Source: Embiotoca jacksoni (taxonomy: Eukaryota > Chordata > Actinopteri > Embiotocidae). Taken from it: a DNA stretch of 64,000 nt. A program made the translations under genes and the position numbers. A model generated the notes under the pieces. The model was not told where the DNA came from, ran no database searches, and saw nothing but the letters and a program-made list of their open reading frames with translations. The stretch is taken from NCBI GenBank assembly GCA_022577435.1, contig JAKOON010000001.1, positions 604,874 to 668,873 on the forward strand, written 5' to 3'. Below are positions 1-11,700 of the stretch, in pieces. Position 1 is the stretch's first letter; each line of letters opens with the position of its first letter.

Positions 1-525
1 AGGGCATCATGGGAAGAGACGCGGATGTGTACGCTAATTTTCCACTGCCGCCTAAAGTCTGCCTACAAAATTCGCATTGTCTGTTACGATAACTAACATA
101 ACGTAACTTAACAACAACAAAACTAGCAGCTTCTATCCGGACATGAATATTTTGAGATTGAGCTGTTTCAATAAGTCGTGCGTTTTTACACGAGAGACTA
201 ATTCTGAGGAAAAACTCCCTTTTAACAGGAAGAAAAAAACCTCCAACAGCAGGATGGAACATTTTTGACATATTTCCATTTGAAGGCATCATCTATTTCA
301 AAAAATGTAACCGTGAAGACAAACTTGGTGAAGTTTAAGGTATTTTCTTGCAATGCATCAGCAGCTTCCAGTCTTTGTCCAGGTGTTCAAGAGCTGCCCT
401 CAACCTCACACATTATATATTAAGGTTTAATTAAAGAACGATTTTTATTTTTCGCGTTTCTTTCTGCATGTTGTTACTTTCGAGGCGAACTGTCCAGATC
501 CAACCATCGATCTAAAACTAGACCA

Positions 526-526
<1 letters not shown>

Positions 527-591
<65 letters not shown>
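527..591. repeat. (TG)n microsatellite
   Basis: Uninterrupted TG dinucleotide run of about 32 units. With the CA runs at 706-749 and 821-890 it forms an inverted pair, since TG and CA on one strand are complementary. Confidence 0.97.
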
Positions 592-594
<3 letters not shown>

Positions 595-702
595 ATCAGT
601 GCATTTATCAAAACCGTTTCCATTCAGCTTCTTTTTTTGTTTTTTTTTTCTTTCCCGTCGCTTTCTTCCAGAGAATTTCGTATTCTGTATCAGCGCAAAG
701 AA

Positions 703-705
<3 letters not shown>

Positions 706-749
<44 letters not shown>
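706..749. repeat. (CA)n microsatellite
   Basis: Uninterrupted AC/CA run of about 22 units, inverted relative to the TG run that ends 115 bp to the left. Confidence 0.97.
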
Positions 750-750
<1 letters not shown>

Positions 751-817
751 AATCAGTGGCTAGCCCCTCTATCTGATACGGAGTTGATCATGGTGGCATA
801 TAGAGGGTCTCAAATGA

Positions 818-820
<3 letters not shown>

Positions 821-890
<70 letters not shown>
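821..890. repeat. (CA)n microsatellite
   Basis: Perfect CA run of 35 units, the third dinucleotide run within 370 bp. Confidence 0.97.
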
Positions 891-891
<1 letters not shown>

Positions 892-1769
892 CCCTTTGGT
901 CTGATAACGGCAGTTTGTGGGCGGGGGGGAAACGGGGAAGTTGAAGGACAGATATGTTTTTTTATTTCCGGATGGACAAGTATGGTTTTGGCCACGCTCC
1001 GCTACTCCAGGACACCTCAGTGATTGGCATGGAGGCCGGGTCGCCTGCTCCACTGACAGATTATTCATATCATCTAGTTAGGTTTCATGAAGCAATTATA
1101 TGACTTCACACTTCACCAACTTTGGGAATGGCAGACTATAGAAACACACACTATATGGTCTCTGATGGTGGGAAATGCCTGTCGAGGAAAAAGAGGAAGC
1201 TGTTTATTTTTGGAGTCGAGTTCACACAACTTCAGAGACATTTAAATAACAGTGTGGGGAATTTTTTTTTTTTAATTATAAATAAATGTCTGTTTTAATA
1301 GTCTTTATTGTGAATTCTTTTTGAATTTTGTTTATATCGCACCGCTGATGACAGATTTTTACGGTTACTGCTTTAATGGCCGACCGTTTCGCGGCGAAGG
1401 GACTCCAGAAAATGCAGCTTGCGTCTTCAGTTTCTCTGGAGTATGAACTGAAAACGATCGGGCTGAAGTTGGCAGGAGCCGCGATAACTGACTGACAAGA
1501 GCGGAAAAAGATAAATTTCAAAACTTCAGGAACAAGAATTCCAACGGAGAAGACGCCACATTCCTCGTTTGACAGATTATGTGAGAAGTGAAGTGCAAAA
1601 AAAACAAAAACGCAACAGATGTCGGCATACGTTTGGCACCGAGGAGGCAAACTTTTGTTTTTTGGGTTTTTTTTGGCCACCCTGCTCAGAAGAGGAATCT
1701 CCCTCAGACTCCAAGGTACTTTAAAAGCAAAACTACTTGTGTAATTTAAAAGAAAAATGTTGCTTTAAT

Positions 1770-2170
1770 TCCCACCAACTACTTCAACCCCTTTGTACTG
1801 AGTTTTCCCCTTTTCTCGATCCTGAAGTACCTTTAATATCGTTTTATGGCTTTTAAAATGATATTTTACCACATTGTCTTGCAATAGAGCTCCACAAAGT
1901 CCGTGTCTGTTTGATTGACAGGCCTGTGTTGCAGTCAGGTTATGGCTATCAGTGTGGCGGGACGTAGTATCGTCGGGTTTCCAATTAGAGTTACATCCAC
2001 CGCTGGCTCCTCCCCCAAGCCCGTCCAAATATGGTCACTTCCTGCTCCAATCCGTTCCGAACTAGCAAAGATGGCGACGGACAAAATTTGAACTCGATGC
2101 TTCGTGACGGGCGTTTACTAACCGACGGGTGACGTCGCTGTTGGTTGCCACTTGTTCCAGACTAGTTCCT
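1770..2170. repeat. Possible dispersed teleost repeat with CArG-like box
   Basis: Moderately GC-rich block around 1900-2160 inside AT-rich sequence. It carries a perfect CArG box CCAAATATGG near 2025, an adjacent ETS-like CTTCCTG, a YY1-like AAGATGGCG near 2068 and a CRE-like TGACGTCG near 2130. From memory, sequence of this kind recurs dispersed in percomorph fish genomes, so I favour a repeat over a unique promoter. The family is not identified. No exon was found downstream on either strand. Confidence 0.35.
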
Positions 2171-2793
2171 GACTGGGGCAGTAACTTCATTAAGTCTCTG
2201 CTTCCCAACGTGTCAAACAAATTGAGTTTCCGGAGCCCAAATCGTTTTCATAGTATGAAAAATACGAATAAAAAAATACAATCTTAAATCACCACATTTT
2301 CAGGCTTTAATTGAAAAATTAACATAAATGATAATCATCCAACTTTCTCGGATTAATACTGCATTTTAAAACTGACGTATAAATTGTCATTTAAGCACTT
2401 CTTTAAAGGCATTTCAATCTTGCCTAATTCAAAAAGCTTCGACACCTACAGTTCAACATGAACCTTTGACCCCCAACTCCTCACGTGTTTTTTTTCCTCC
2501 GGTAAATATTATTTTAATCTCACTGAATAAGAAACCGCAAAAGTCAAACTGAAACTAAACTACAACCAAACCAATAAAACAAAGATTCGCCCACAGATAC
2601 ATTCACAAGCAGATAAACCACCACTCCCCGTGAATGCCCTGCTGACGCCGTCATGCTGCAGGAAGGTTAAACAGTCGCAGCTTGTCTCTGTGTGTCTGCG
2701 TCAGGAGGCAGCGACACCACAGAATCGGGCTTTAATTACTCAACCAACAATGCGGCAGAAAAATCAGCGTAGCTTGACTGCCTCCGAAAACAG

Positions 2794-2811
2794 ACACACA
2801 CACACACACAC
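2794..2811. repeat. Short (CA)n microsatellite
   Basis: Nine CA units, in a stretch without gene signals. Confidence 0.85.
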
Positions 2812-3000
2812 GGCGCTGAAAGACGTGGCCCGGGTCGGCGAGGCCGGCACGTACACACACGGGCGCATCCAGCAAAAAAAATATCAAATAAACACAAACG
2901 GGGTCACGACACAGAGGTAAGGTAACAGGTTCTGTTTTTGGAAACACACCTGGAACAACACTGACATACGGACAGGTAGTTTTTAGCTCTTTCTCTTCTT

Positions 3001-3003
<3 letters not shown>

Positions 3004-3057
<54 letters not shown>
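3004..3057. repeat. (CA)n microsatellite
   Basis: Perfect CA run of about 27 units. A shorter eight-unit run follows at about 3179-3194. Confidence 0.97.
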
Positions 3058-3062
<5 letters not shown>

Positions 3063-4378
3063 CGTGCACAGCTCTGGTTCTCACACCATCAGCTGTGACC
3101 TGGTTAGCTTTAAGCCGGTGTTTGAGCCTGGCCCTTAGTTGAGGTTGGCTGCTCAGACAGGGCAATAGTTTGCACTCTCACACACACACACACAGAAACA
3201 CACACTGGCCACTGTGGCTAATTGAATGGCCAGGGCAGGAGGTCCAGGTCTTTATGCTCGTGGAGAGGAGCCATGAATATCTCTGTTTCATTTGGACTTC
3301 ACACGCCGAGGCGGTGGGAAAAGGTGAATGAGTGTGGGAATCAGCGGCGCCAGGCTCTGAATATTCACCGTCCCACAAGCTCCGTGGGGTCAAAGTGTGC
3401 ACTTAAGAAAAATACGACGAAAACAATCTATTTTTGTGTTATTAAGAAATGGTTGTATTATCGATATTGACAACACCGTCTATCTGTGGATGTACAACTT
3501 TAGTCACAGGCTAACATATTTGGGTTTTATTGACTGGTCACATCATACTTGACTAATAATCCATACAATACTTGTTGAGATGTTTCAATCTTGTTTCTTT
3601 GTTTCCCAAATCCAAATTTAGCACACGGCTAACCAGGAAGTGTGCTGGTTTGCGACCTCTTCCCACGGAGCATGCTCAGTATGTATTCATCCAGCCAGCG
3701 CGGGAATGTCTCACCAGACACCAGGTTTTAAAACGCTGAATACTGTGAAATACAAAGAGATTTACCTGGTAGTGAAAGGCTTCATGAGTCTTGTATGAAC
3801 TCTTTTGGCTTGAATTTAACAGTAATTTATTTATATGTTGAAGTCCTGCACCACATTTAAGTCTTTATGGTTTTGTTGGGACTTTGTTGTGGAAAGATCT
3901 TCTCTTAAATATATTTAAAAAAAAGGTCAACATTTACACAAGATACAGTAACAAAAAAACCACTAATGCGTGTCCTCCAAAAGATAAATTTCATAGAAGA
4001 CAGAGTTGCATGTTGTCATTGGAGAAAAAATAAAAACTCAGCATATTCAGGATTAACCCAAAAATTACATTTTGGTAAACCTTCAAACAAGCTGTTTTTT
4101 TTTTATTTTTATTTATTTTATTTTTTTTATTCCTCCTCATAGTGCTCAAAAAGTTGTCATTTTTGAAAAATTCACGGCTCTCACCAAGCCGTGACAATAT
4201 GCAAAGGGGAAGTGAAAAATGTCCGATTTAATGGGTTTTCATTTCAGGCCTTCGGGCGCTTCCGTAACTTCCGACAGGAAAATACAGCATGTGTGTTCAA
4301 CGCAAAGTGTTCACGTACAGTATACAATCTCAGGCTTTTAATCACTCTCGCCTGTGTGTTTTGCGTATATTAACGTTC

Positions 4379-4380
<2 letters not shown>

Positions 4381-4450
<70 letters not shown>

Positions 4451-4462
4451 GGGGGGGGGGGG
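4381..4462. repeat. (GT)n microsatellite followed by G homopolymer
   Basis: GT run to 4447, a single A, then 14 consecutive G at 4449-4462. The G run could join quadruplexes or cause polymerase stalling, and homopolymer length may be unreliable. Confidence 0.95.
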
Positions 4463-4670
4463 TCATCCCTTATCTGCGACGAGAGGAAAAAAGGACGGAA
4501 ACACAGGAGAGAAAATGGAGTCTGGCGAAGAGGAAAATGAAACCTCAGAGCAGGAGTTGAGGGAGAGGTGAGCGGACGGCGGCGGATAGATTGAAGTATA
4601 AGAGCGGCAGGAAGGAGGAAAAAGGGAAAAAGAAATTGAAATGGTTGCGAGCAGACGGAGGGGAAAGGGT

Positions 4671-4673
<3 letters not shown>

Positions 4674-4717
<44 letters not shown>

Positions 4718-4731
4718 GCGTGTGCGTGTGC
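4674..4731. repeat. (TG)n grading into TGTGCG repeats
   Basis: Perfect TG run to about 4710, then three TGTGCG-type units. Alternating purine-pyrimidine with GC steps is the composition most prone to form Z-DNA. Confidence 0.93.
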
Positions 4732-5246
4732 ATGCGCGCCCCCCCTGTTTGATGCAGTAATGTGTTTGCTGATGTTGCGCATTCACACAAGTCGAGTCAC
4801 GTAGCGTTATGGAATCAATGGATGAGTCACTGCATCATACACATGCACTTATATAAGAGCATTAAATATCTGATGTTGGCCGGTGATGTCGATTCAAACA
4901 CTTTTGACAAAAAAAATGACAGGAAACGTAAAGAACTGAGGACGTAAAGAGGTGAAATGTAAAACCAGAATTTCCCTGTCAAATCTTAACATAAACGTCG
5001 GCCCATGTACCGAAACACTCACCTCCGTGTCACTCTTTGAGTTTCACAAACTCATTCCATTCCAACGCGACGCCTCATTTAGAAAAGCAAAAAAACAAAA
5101 TACTTTAGAAATGAAACATGGACTAAATGGTGCGTTGGAGTCTGACTCCACGTGTACACATCGGACAGAAATGTTTTACCTTTTGTCCTCAGAGGAGCAG
5201 GAAGGAGCCACGGCTTCAATTATGAGCACTGATGGGAAAACACCAC

Positions 5247-5247
<1 letters not shown>

Positions 5248-5330
<83 letters not shown>
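5248..5330. repeat. Long (CA)n microsatellite
   Basis: Perfect CA run of about 41 units followed by a short GAGAGAG tract. One of the longest dinucleotide runs in the window. Confidence 0.97.
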
Positions 5331-5333
<3 letters not shown>

Positions 5334-5519
5334 AGAGGCACATTTAAACAAACACACACAAATAAGGGGGAAGTGAGCATCATTAGAGCTGGACTCCGCT
5401 GGAGCCGACCGTTAGAGTCTGTTTCCACTGTGTGTTGTTCACTGTCTCAGACTCAAACCAGCAGTTTGAAAAAGAAAAAAAAAAACACATCTGCTTCAGT
5501 CAGATTTGAACACCTCTGA

Positions 5520-5704
5520 TGTGATGTTATCATTTTTAATTTAATACCTTTTATCCGCCGCTCTATGTTCTATGTTAACATGTATGTCTTACTTTAACTG
5601 TTATTCTTTTAACTCGCTTGTTGTACGTTGTGGTCTATGCACAAATTGCATATTTGTGAAGTGTATTGGGACAATGTTGTTTGGTGATTTTTGCACTTTG
5701 AATG

Positions 5705-5739
<35 letters not shown>

Positions 5740-5827
5740 ACTGTAAAGTCTTGCTTTAAGGACTTTAATGTGTTAAGTGGCATGAGATAACCTATGTTGT
5801 GATTTGGCACAATATAAATAAAGTTGA

Positions 5828-5861
<34 letters not shown>

Positions 5862-5865
5862 GCAG
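5520..5865 (+). mobile_element. Retroposon 3' tail relic with TTGA repeats
   Basis: Contains two (TTGA)n runs, 5705-5739 and 5829-5861. The second follows a segment ending CAATATAAATAAAGTTGAATTG. Tails of this form, with a GCxxTATAAATAAA motif and short tandem repeats after it, are typical of 3' ends of teleost LINEs and the SINEs that borrow them. No reverse-transcriptase frame is readable here, so this is a dead fragment of unassigned family. Confidence 0.5.
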
Positions 5866-6239
5866 TTTGAAAGGTGTTGTGTGAGTGATTAATGCTGCTG
5901 TAGAATTAATGTGTGCTTGATGTAGAAACTTAATGTAATGCAGTGCAATGTAATTCGAATAAGTAATATATGTACACAGACTAATATTGAAGTATTAGTA
6001 GAACAGTTATTAGTAGCATTAATGGTGGTAATAGTGATAATTAGCACAATGACATTCTTACTATTAATATGTGCACCAATGCAAGTAATGCAGTACTTGC
6101 TTTAGCATTAGCATTAACGGTAGCATCAATGTTGTTCTCAGTATAAATGTGAGGGTTCAGTATCTCGTGTATTTCTGTGGTAACTTCAACCCAAAACGAT
6201 CAAATTAACAGTTTTATCTCTGGAAACGTTTTTTAGAAA

Positions 6240-6620
6240 CAGTTTTACGTCGCTTGCTCGGGTTATTCGTTGAGTTTCTGGATCCAGACTGGATCTTCGG
6301 GACTTTCTGAGTGCCGGCTCTGAAAGTTTTGGAACCAACTTCAGATCAGGTCGTCAGCTTCAGTTCAAACCTGCACTGAAAACCTATTTATTGTCGCTGG
6401 CATTTCCAGATGGGGCCCAATTTTTTATTTGATCTTTTACAGGAGGCTATAAATGACATCTCATGTAAACCTCCGGGAGTTGTTTTGGCTTCGTGTTGCT
6501 TTTTATTTCTTTTAATATTTACGTCACTATTATTGCTTGATTTGTTTTCGTTTCGGCCTGATTTGTCTCATTGGCTAATGCATACGTTGTGTTTAAATGT
6601 GCCACATGAGTAAACTGTGA
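6240..6620 (+). mobile_element. Degenerate LINE ORF2 C-terminus (fragment)
   Basis: One plus-strand frame around 6300-6440 reads FRSGRQLQFKPALKTYLLSL-AFPD before a stop. This resembles the C-terminal tail of fish L2/Rex-type LINE ORF2 proteins, where a serine/phenylalanine-rich stretch leads into an LKTxLF motif. No catalytic reverse-transcriptase motif is present. The call rests on this short motif and on the nearby LINE-like tail at 5520-5865, so the family assignment is uncertain. Confidence 0.4.
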
Positions 6621-7165
6621 CCTTTCAGGTTCTTTGGAATTTATTTAGTTCTTTAAGATGAAAGAGCTAAAAAAAAATTAAAAATACAGCATACCAGCAT
6701 GAAATTTACCACTTCATGCCAAAATATAGTTATCCCAGTTGCTCTCACACACCCAGATCAGCTGACTCCTCTAATTGTGACTCTGCATTTGAGGTTTTTT
6801 GTTTTGTTTTGCTGTAGTCTAAATTTTTTTATTTTTTATTTTGATCAATAATTTTCTTAAATTTGCTCAATCTAAAAACACACTGCAGTCTGGTTTGAGT
6901 GTGATGAAGTGTAGGAGGTATATAGACTGTAAGGGGTGACAGCAGTTCGGAGTATGAACATAAGGCCACAGCGAGAGTGATATGAAGAGGGTGAGAGAAG
7001 TGTTCGGAGGATCTGAATGAAAAGAGTGAGACATTAAAAACAGAAGTTAGAAGGGTTCAAATCGTTGGTTCACCCCCACCGGTTATATTTTCTCTCCCTC
7101 GGGCCCGTTTAACATACTTCTCTCTCAGACCTCATAAACAAACACGGAGCGCAATTAGTCCTGTG

Positions 7166-7167
<2 letters not shown>

Positions 7168-7210
<43 letters not shown>
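7168..7210. repeat. (GT)n microsatellite
   Basis: About 21 GT units. It pairs in inverted orientation with the CA run at 7316-7370, about 105 bp away. Confidence 0.96.
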
Positions 7211-7213
<3 letters not shown>

Positions 7214-7313
7214 AATGTCGTGTGTGGGAGCACACACAAATGATTTTATGTCTAAAAAATTGAGTCATGTAGAAACACATATAAGGAAATGCATGTCCTG
7301 GTACACTCAAACA

Positions 7314-7315
<2 letters not shown>

Positions 7316-7368
<53 letters not shown>

Positions 7369-7370
7369 GC
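7316..7370. repeat. (CA)n microsatellite ending in GCGCGC
   Basis: About 25 CA units ending with CGCGCG. Confidence 0.96.
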
Positions 7371-7529
7371 GCTAAACATAATTTCTCATAACACTCTAAT
7401 ATGGTTCATTTTCAGCTATCAAAACACACATGAAAAGAGTGTTAACGCTGTCAACAAGCGAGCATGGGATGTGGAACCGTCGTTTTCATTCTCAATATGT
7501 CAAGGTTGGGGTGTATTCCAGCAGAGAGT

Positions 7530-7603
7530 GAGGAAGAGGAAGAGGAGGGGAGGGAGAGAGGGAGGGGGTGGGGGGGGGGAACGAGGAGTGGGAGAGAGAA
7601 AGA

Positions 7604-7657
<54 letters not shown>

Positions 7658-7660
7658 TAG
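7530..7660. repeat. GA-rich purine tract with (AG)n microsatellite
   Basis: Nearly pure purine plus strand: GGA/GGGA-rich from 7530, then a perfect AG run at 7610-7654. Long mirror-like polypurine tracts can form H-DNA. Confidence 0.9.
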
Positions 7661-7896
7661 AGGGGGAAGGAGTGTCGTTCTCCATCCTCTGCTCTCCAGA
7701 GAATCCCATCATGAAACGCCAAAGCACAAAGAGCTCAGAGCCTTCGACTGAAACCGAGGGACCTTTTATCCACACAAAAAAAAAAACCAAAAAAAAAAAA
7801 GCCGGAGCGATGGCTGGGGCAACAGCGCCACCCAGCACGCCTCCGCGGGTACTACACCTCCTTCTATCCTCCCCAGTCTGACCTGCCTGTCTTTTT

Positions 7897-7897
<1 letters not shown>

Positions 7898-7928
<31 letters not shown>
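7898..7928. repeat. Poly(T) tract
   Basis: About 30 T, followed by an A-rich, AAAAG-rich stretch to about 7956. Other A-rich runs lie at 7777-7800. It could be the poly(A) tail of a minus-strand retrocopy, but no body was recognised. Confidence 0.85.
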
Positions 7929-7932
<4 letters not shown>

Positions 7933-8030
7933 AAGAAAAGAAAAAGAAAACACAAAAGGGGGGACATTTTTTCAATGATCAAAATGAGCAACGGTGAAAC
8001 AATTCAAGTCAAATATACACACTTACACAC

Positions 8031-8032
<2 letters not shown>

Positions 8033-8082
<50 letters not shown>
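8033..8082. repeat. (CA)n microsatellite
   Basis: About 25 CA units, followed by GGACAC variants. Confidence 0.96.
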
Positions 8083-8085
<3 letters not shown>

Positions 8086-8639
8086 CACGGACACGCAGAC
8101 CTGTGTGAGAGGTAATCAAAGCCACCGTCTTCTCTCTGTGTGGGAATCTAACCCTCACAGACGAGCACAAACGCACACACAAAATCAAACTAATTACAAT
8201 TTGTCCTTTCTCTTTTTGTCCTTTTCACTGTGCTCCCTTTTAATTCCCACAAGAACACATAAAAAAAAAACACAAAAAAAAAAAAACAGAGGGGAGGAGG
8301 GTGGCGGTGGGTGTATGTGAGAAGTATGAAGGGTGGAGCGGGGGGGTGGGGAGGGAGGGGGGGTATTGAGGGATTTTCCAAAGTGGCACAGTAAAATAAC
8401 ACACTGGAGTGTATATCGGCTTCCACTCTCCCTCATTTAAATAAGCGCCAACACTGATTTTCTAACAAAAATATGGTACTAGTATAATAACAATGAAATA
8501 AGACCCTGTGAAAACTCGCAGCCTGCAGCAAGTATTTAAACTATCATTTAAAAAGGGCTGATCTGTAATTCAGAGCGGATATGGTATCAGACGGCGTGCT
8601 TGTCATTCCCGGCTATAATCTCCACTACGCTGAGAAACA

Positions 8640-8745
8640 CACTGTCTGCTGGCAGCACTGGAGAGAGAGGGGAGGAAGAATAGGGAGGAAGAGGAGGGGG
8701 GAGGAGGAGGATGTGGAGGGGGGGCGGGGGGGGCAGGATTTGACT
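8640..8745. repeat. Polypurine G/A-rich tract
   Basis: Plus strand is almost entirely G and A, with several GGGG runs between 8690 and 8740. A similar G-rich stretch lies at 8280-8365. Low complexity and non-coding. Confidence 0.8.
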
Positions 8746-9779
8746 ACATATTTTATTTATTTTTTTCCTTCTCCTCTAGGTGCCGTTTTGTTTGTGTGGT
8801 ATCGACAATCTCCCGACTATTTTATAGAAAAAAAGAAATTGGAGATTGAAAGTTGGAGCACGAAAAAAATTGAAGTTTTAAAAATGAGGTTTTTTTTCGA
8901 TGATGTTGAGGATCTGAGGAGACAAACTTTTGACAGAAAAGGAAACTCTTAGCTGATTAAAACAATTTTAAACTGATAAACTATTCTGATAATCAGTTTT
9001 ATTCAACAAAAGGTTTTGAAAACTATCAAAGTTTTTCTGGCGAACTTTCTGACATTGAGGTCGAAAGTTCCTTTTTAACTTTACAAACAGTTGGTGTCCG
9101 TTTAGTAGCTGTTCTGGAGCTTTCTATGGCATCAAATTGTAAATATTAAACATAAATTAACAATGAATTGTGTGCTCGAGTGTCAAATATGAGATGAGGA
9201 GGGCTGATGGACAGAAGAACTGAGAGGAGGACGCAGGAATGATAATAATCAAACAGTTGTTTCAATATTCAGTTAACAAAATGAATCAACAACAAGTCTG
9301 ACAATTATTAATTATCATTATTAGGAGATTATCCAGCTTAAACGCTTACAGAAAAAACTTTGAGGAAGTTTATCAAGACACCTTAAACGATTCCTTAAAT
9401 GTGAGATTTTACTTGTTTTTATGTATTTTTGTTGATCTTTTTTGAATAATCAACTAAATATCTTTTGTTTTTTGAACTGTTGGAGAAAACAAAGAATTTA
9501 AAGTTGTCACTTTGTGCTCTGAGAAACTGCAATTCGGCACAATTTTCAGGCACCATGTGCAGTTTTTGACAGTTTATAAACTAAACCGTTAATACATTAT
9601 CAGAATGATGATTTCTTTTTTTTTTTTTTTTTTTTTTTCTTTTTCTCAGAAATTGTGCGTGTTGTTGTAAAGATAAAAACAAATGACGCATCAAATAGTC
9701 ATGATGTCATCAGGAAATACCTTTCGGTTGTGGACCTAAATGGGATTATGAATGAGTAAGAGTCTCCTGCAGGCTCTTG

Positions 9780-9819
<40 letters not shown>
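9780..9819. repeat. (CA)n microsatellite
   Basis: First of four CA runs packed into 500 bp (9780-10277). Confidence 0.96.
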
Positions 9820-9820
<1 letters not shown>

Positions 9821-9914
9821 TAGGACACATTGGGTTTTGGTTAGACGTGTGGTCTGGACAGGAAAGGGCCGGGGCCGCCACACTCAGCGGGACGCGGACC
9901 TCAGGCGGTTCGCG

Positions 9915-9916
<2 letters not shown>

Positions 9917-9982
<66 letters not shown>
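9917..9982. repeat. (CA)n microsatellite
   Basis: Perfect CA run of about 33 units, same orientation as its neighbours. Confidence 0.97.
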
Positions 9983-9985
<3 letters not shown>

Positions 9986-10038
9986 CAGGGCGTCCTTACC
10001 CACCTATCCTGTTGCAGTGGGGGGTCAGAACTGGCCGG

Positions 10039-10039
<1 letters not shown>

Positions 10040-10079
<40 letters not shown>
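10040..10079. repeat. (CA)n microsatellite
   Basis: About 20 CA units, third of the cluster. Confidence 0.96.
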
Positions 10080-10082
<3 letters not shown>

Positions 10083-10236
10083 TCGTAGACATCATCATAT
10101 TCAAACACGCACACACATAGTTTGTCGGAAACTGGCAGTGACATGCTGTCCAACAGCTCAGGCTGGAGGCTGTGAGGCCGAGCCGAGCCATCTATCATAC
10201 AGCCAGAAACACAGTAACCCAAGACATGAGTGGCAG

Positions 10237-10277
10237 ACACACACACACAGACACACACACACACACACACACACACA
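10237..10277. repeat. (CA)n microsatellite, one interruption
   Basis: Fourth CA run of the cluster, with a single G interruption near 10250. Confidence 0.95.
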
Positions 10278-10539
10278 ATGAAGAAGACATATGTAAGTAT
10301 TCTCACAAACAAAACGCTCGCTCAGACAAAGCCGACAGAATCACGACTTCACGCTACGCCGGCCGTCTATGAGGAAACCTCCGCACGAACTGAATCTAAT
10401 GAGTCGATACCATCAGCCTCTCCGCACACGTGAACGGCTTCTACTGTTAGTTATCGGTGTCATCCGCCGTTTCAACGGAGACTTTTGATGGAGTCTGAGT
10501 GATTACGACGATCTCCGCTCTGACAAGATGGATTTACTG

Positions 10540-10592
10540 GGGACTTTTTTTGGGGGGGGTGGCTTCGGGGTGGGGGGGGGGGGGAGGGGGGA
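10540..10592. repeat. G-rich tract
   Basis: Several G runs, including one of more than ten G at about 10571-10584. Matches the loose pattern of four or more G runs expected for a quadruplex. Confidence 0.75.
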
Positions 10593-10800
10593 CATATTTA
10601 AGATGAAGACGTGAAGCACAAAGGATGAAAGTAAACGTGCTGTTTTGATTGACATGTTGAGAAAAACCAAAATAGTGACAAATTAGAGACCTGGATGGGA
10701 AACATCAGTATTTTCTCAGTGGCCTTCACAGACTATTTGCAAACCTTCAGCGTGAATGAGTGCCCCGCTTCATTTTTGTGAAACACCCCTGTGAATGATA

Positions 10801-10858
10801 CCCCCCCCCCCCCCCACACACACACACACACACTCCCCCCCACCCCCTTCCTCCCCCA
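10801..10858. repeat. Poly(C), CA and C-rich tract
   Basis: Fifteen C, then about nine CA units, then C-rich sequence ending in CCCAACAG at 10855-10862. That end could act as a pyrimidine tract and AG splice acceptor. Confidence 0.85.
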
Positions 10859-11250
10859 ACAGGCCTCTTCGCCGCCCACCGGAGCCACCTCACAGATTGA
10901 TGGTTCGGATGGCCTCTCATTTGGACCCGGAGAGAAAAGTGGTGAGTTTACTACCACTACTGTATTTTAAACCGTTGTTAAAGAGACTGATGAGCACTGA
11001 CACCCCCCCCCTCCCCCTTACCCCCCTTTACCCCCCTTCCCATTGGGAGAATAAGAGAGGATGGAGTGGGAATAGAGGGGGGGGGAATAAATCTGCGTGG
11101 CGGCCCGGGGAATCGATCGCCTTCTCCCTCCTTTCCCGCGCTATCTCATCTGCAGGGGCTGAGAGAGGCAGAGCGGTTTAAACGATCCTGACCTTGTCCG
11201 ACATAAATAGTCAGAAAAGTCCACAGAGCAGATAGCTTTGTGTAAGGCAG

Positions 11251-11370
11251 AGGGGGAAGGGGGGAGGGAGGGAGGGAGGGAAGGAGGAAAGAGAGAGAGA
11301 GGGAGGGGGGGGGGGGGCACATTGAGATAAGAAGGGATGGTGGAGGAGGAGGGGGAGGGGGGTGGGGGTG
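11251..11370. repeat. G-rich tract with quadruplex potential
   Basis: Repeated GGGA and GGGGG blocks at 11251-11285, 11301-11317 and 11350-11368 on the plus strand. Far more than four closely spaced G runs of at least three. Confidence 0.85.
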
Positions 11371-11409
11371 AGATAATGCCCTGGCGTTACTACATCAGAG
11401 TCCATGTCG

Positions 11410-11411
<2 letters not shown>

Positions 11412-11442
<31 letters not shown>
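11412..11442. repeat. (CA)n microsatellite
   Basis: About 15 CA units. Confidence 0.95.
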
Positions 11443-11445
<3 letters not shown>

Positions 11446-11653
11446 GCCGTGGGAAACAGCCTCCTCGACCTCACTTCCTGTCTTCATCTCTTCTCTGCAG
11501 TCATAAAAGAAAAAGAAAGGCGGAAGCTCCCGTCCCTTTTTTTTTTCCCCCTCCGTGAAGACGGATGGAGGAAGCCAATTGGCTCCAAAACCAAATCCTG
11601 AAGAAGACGTGAGTGTTTTAAAAGTAAAGAAAAGGAGCTCCCTTTGTTCGCAC

Positions 11654-11700
11654 TCTTCTTCTTCTTCTTCTTCTTTCTTCTCTCTTCTTCTTCTTCTTTT
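11654..11700. repeat. (TTC)n trinucleotide repeat
   Basis: Imperfect TTC/CTT repeat, with one short interruption around 11675-11685. Encodes Glu/Lys or Ser runs in chance frames. Confidence 0.9.

Noticed and set aside
445..1068. Long open frames with Cys-Val or His-Thr runs on both strands
   Set aside because: They are translations of TG/CA microsatellites. The same holds at 4289-4790, 5216-5519, 7155-7379, 9699-10312 and 11211-11474.
1276..1680. 134-residue minus-strand open frame
   Set aside because: No recognisable domain, AT-rich chance composition, no splice or promoter context.
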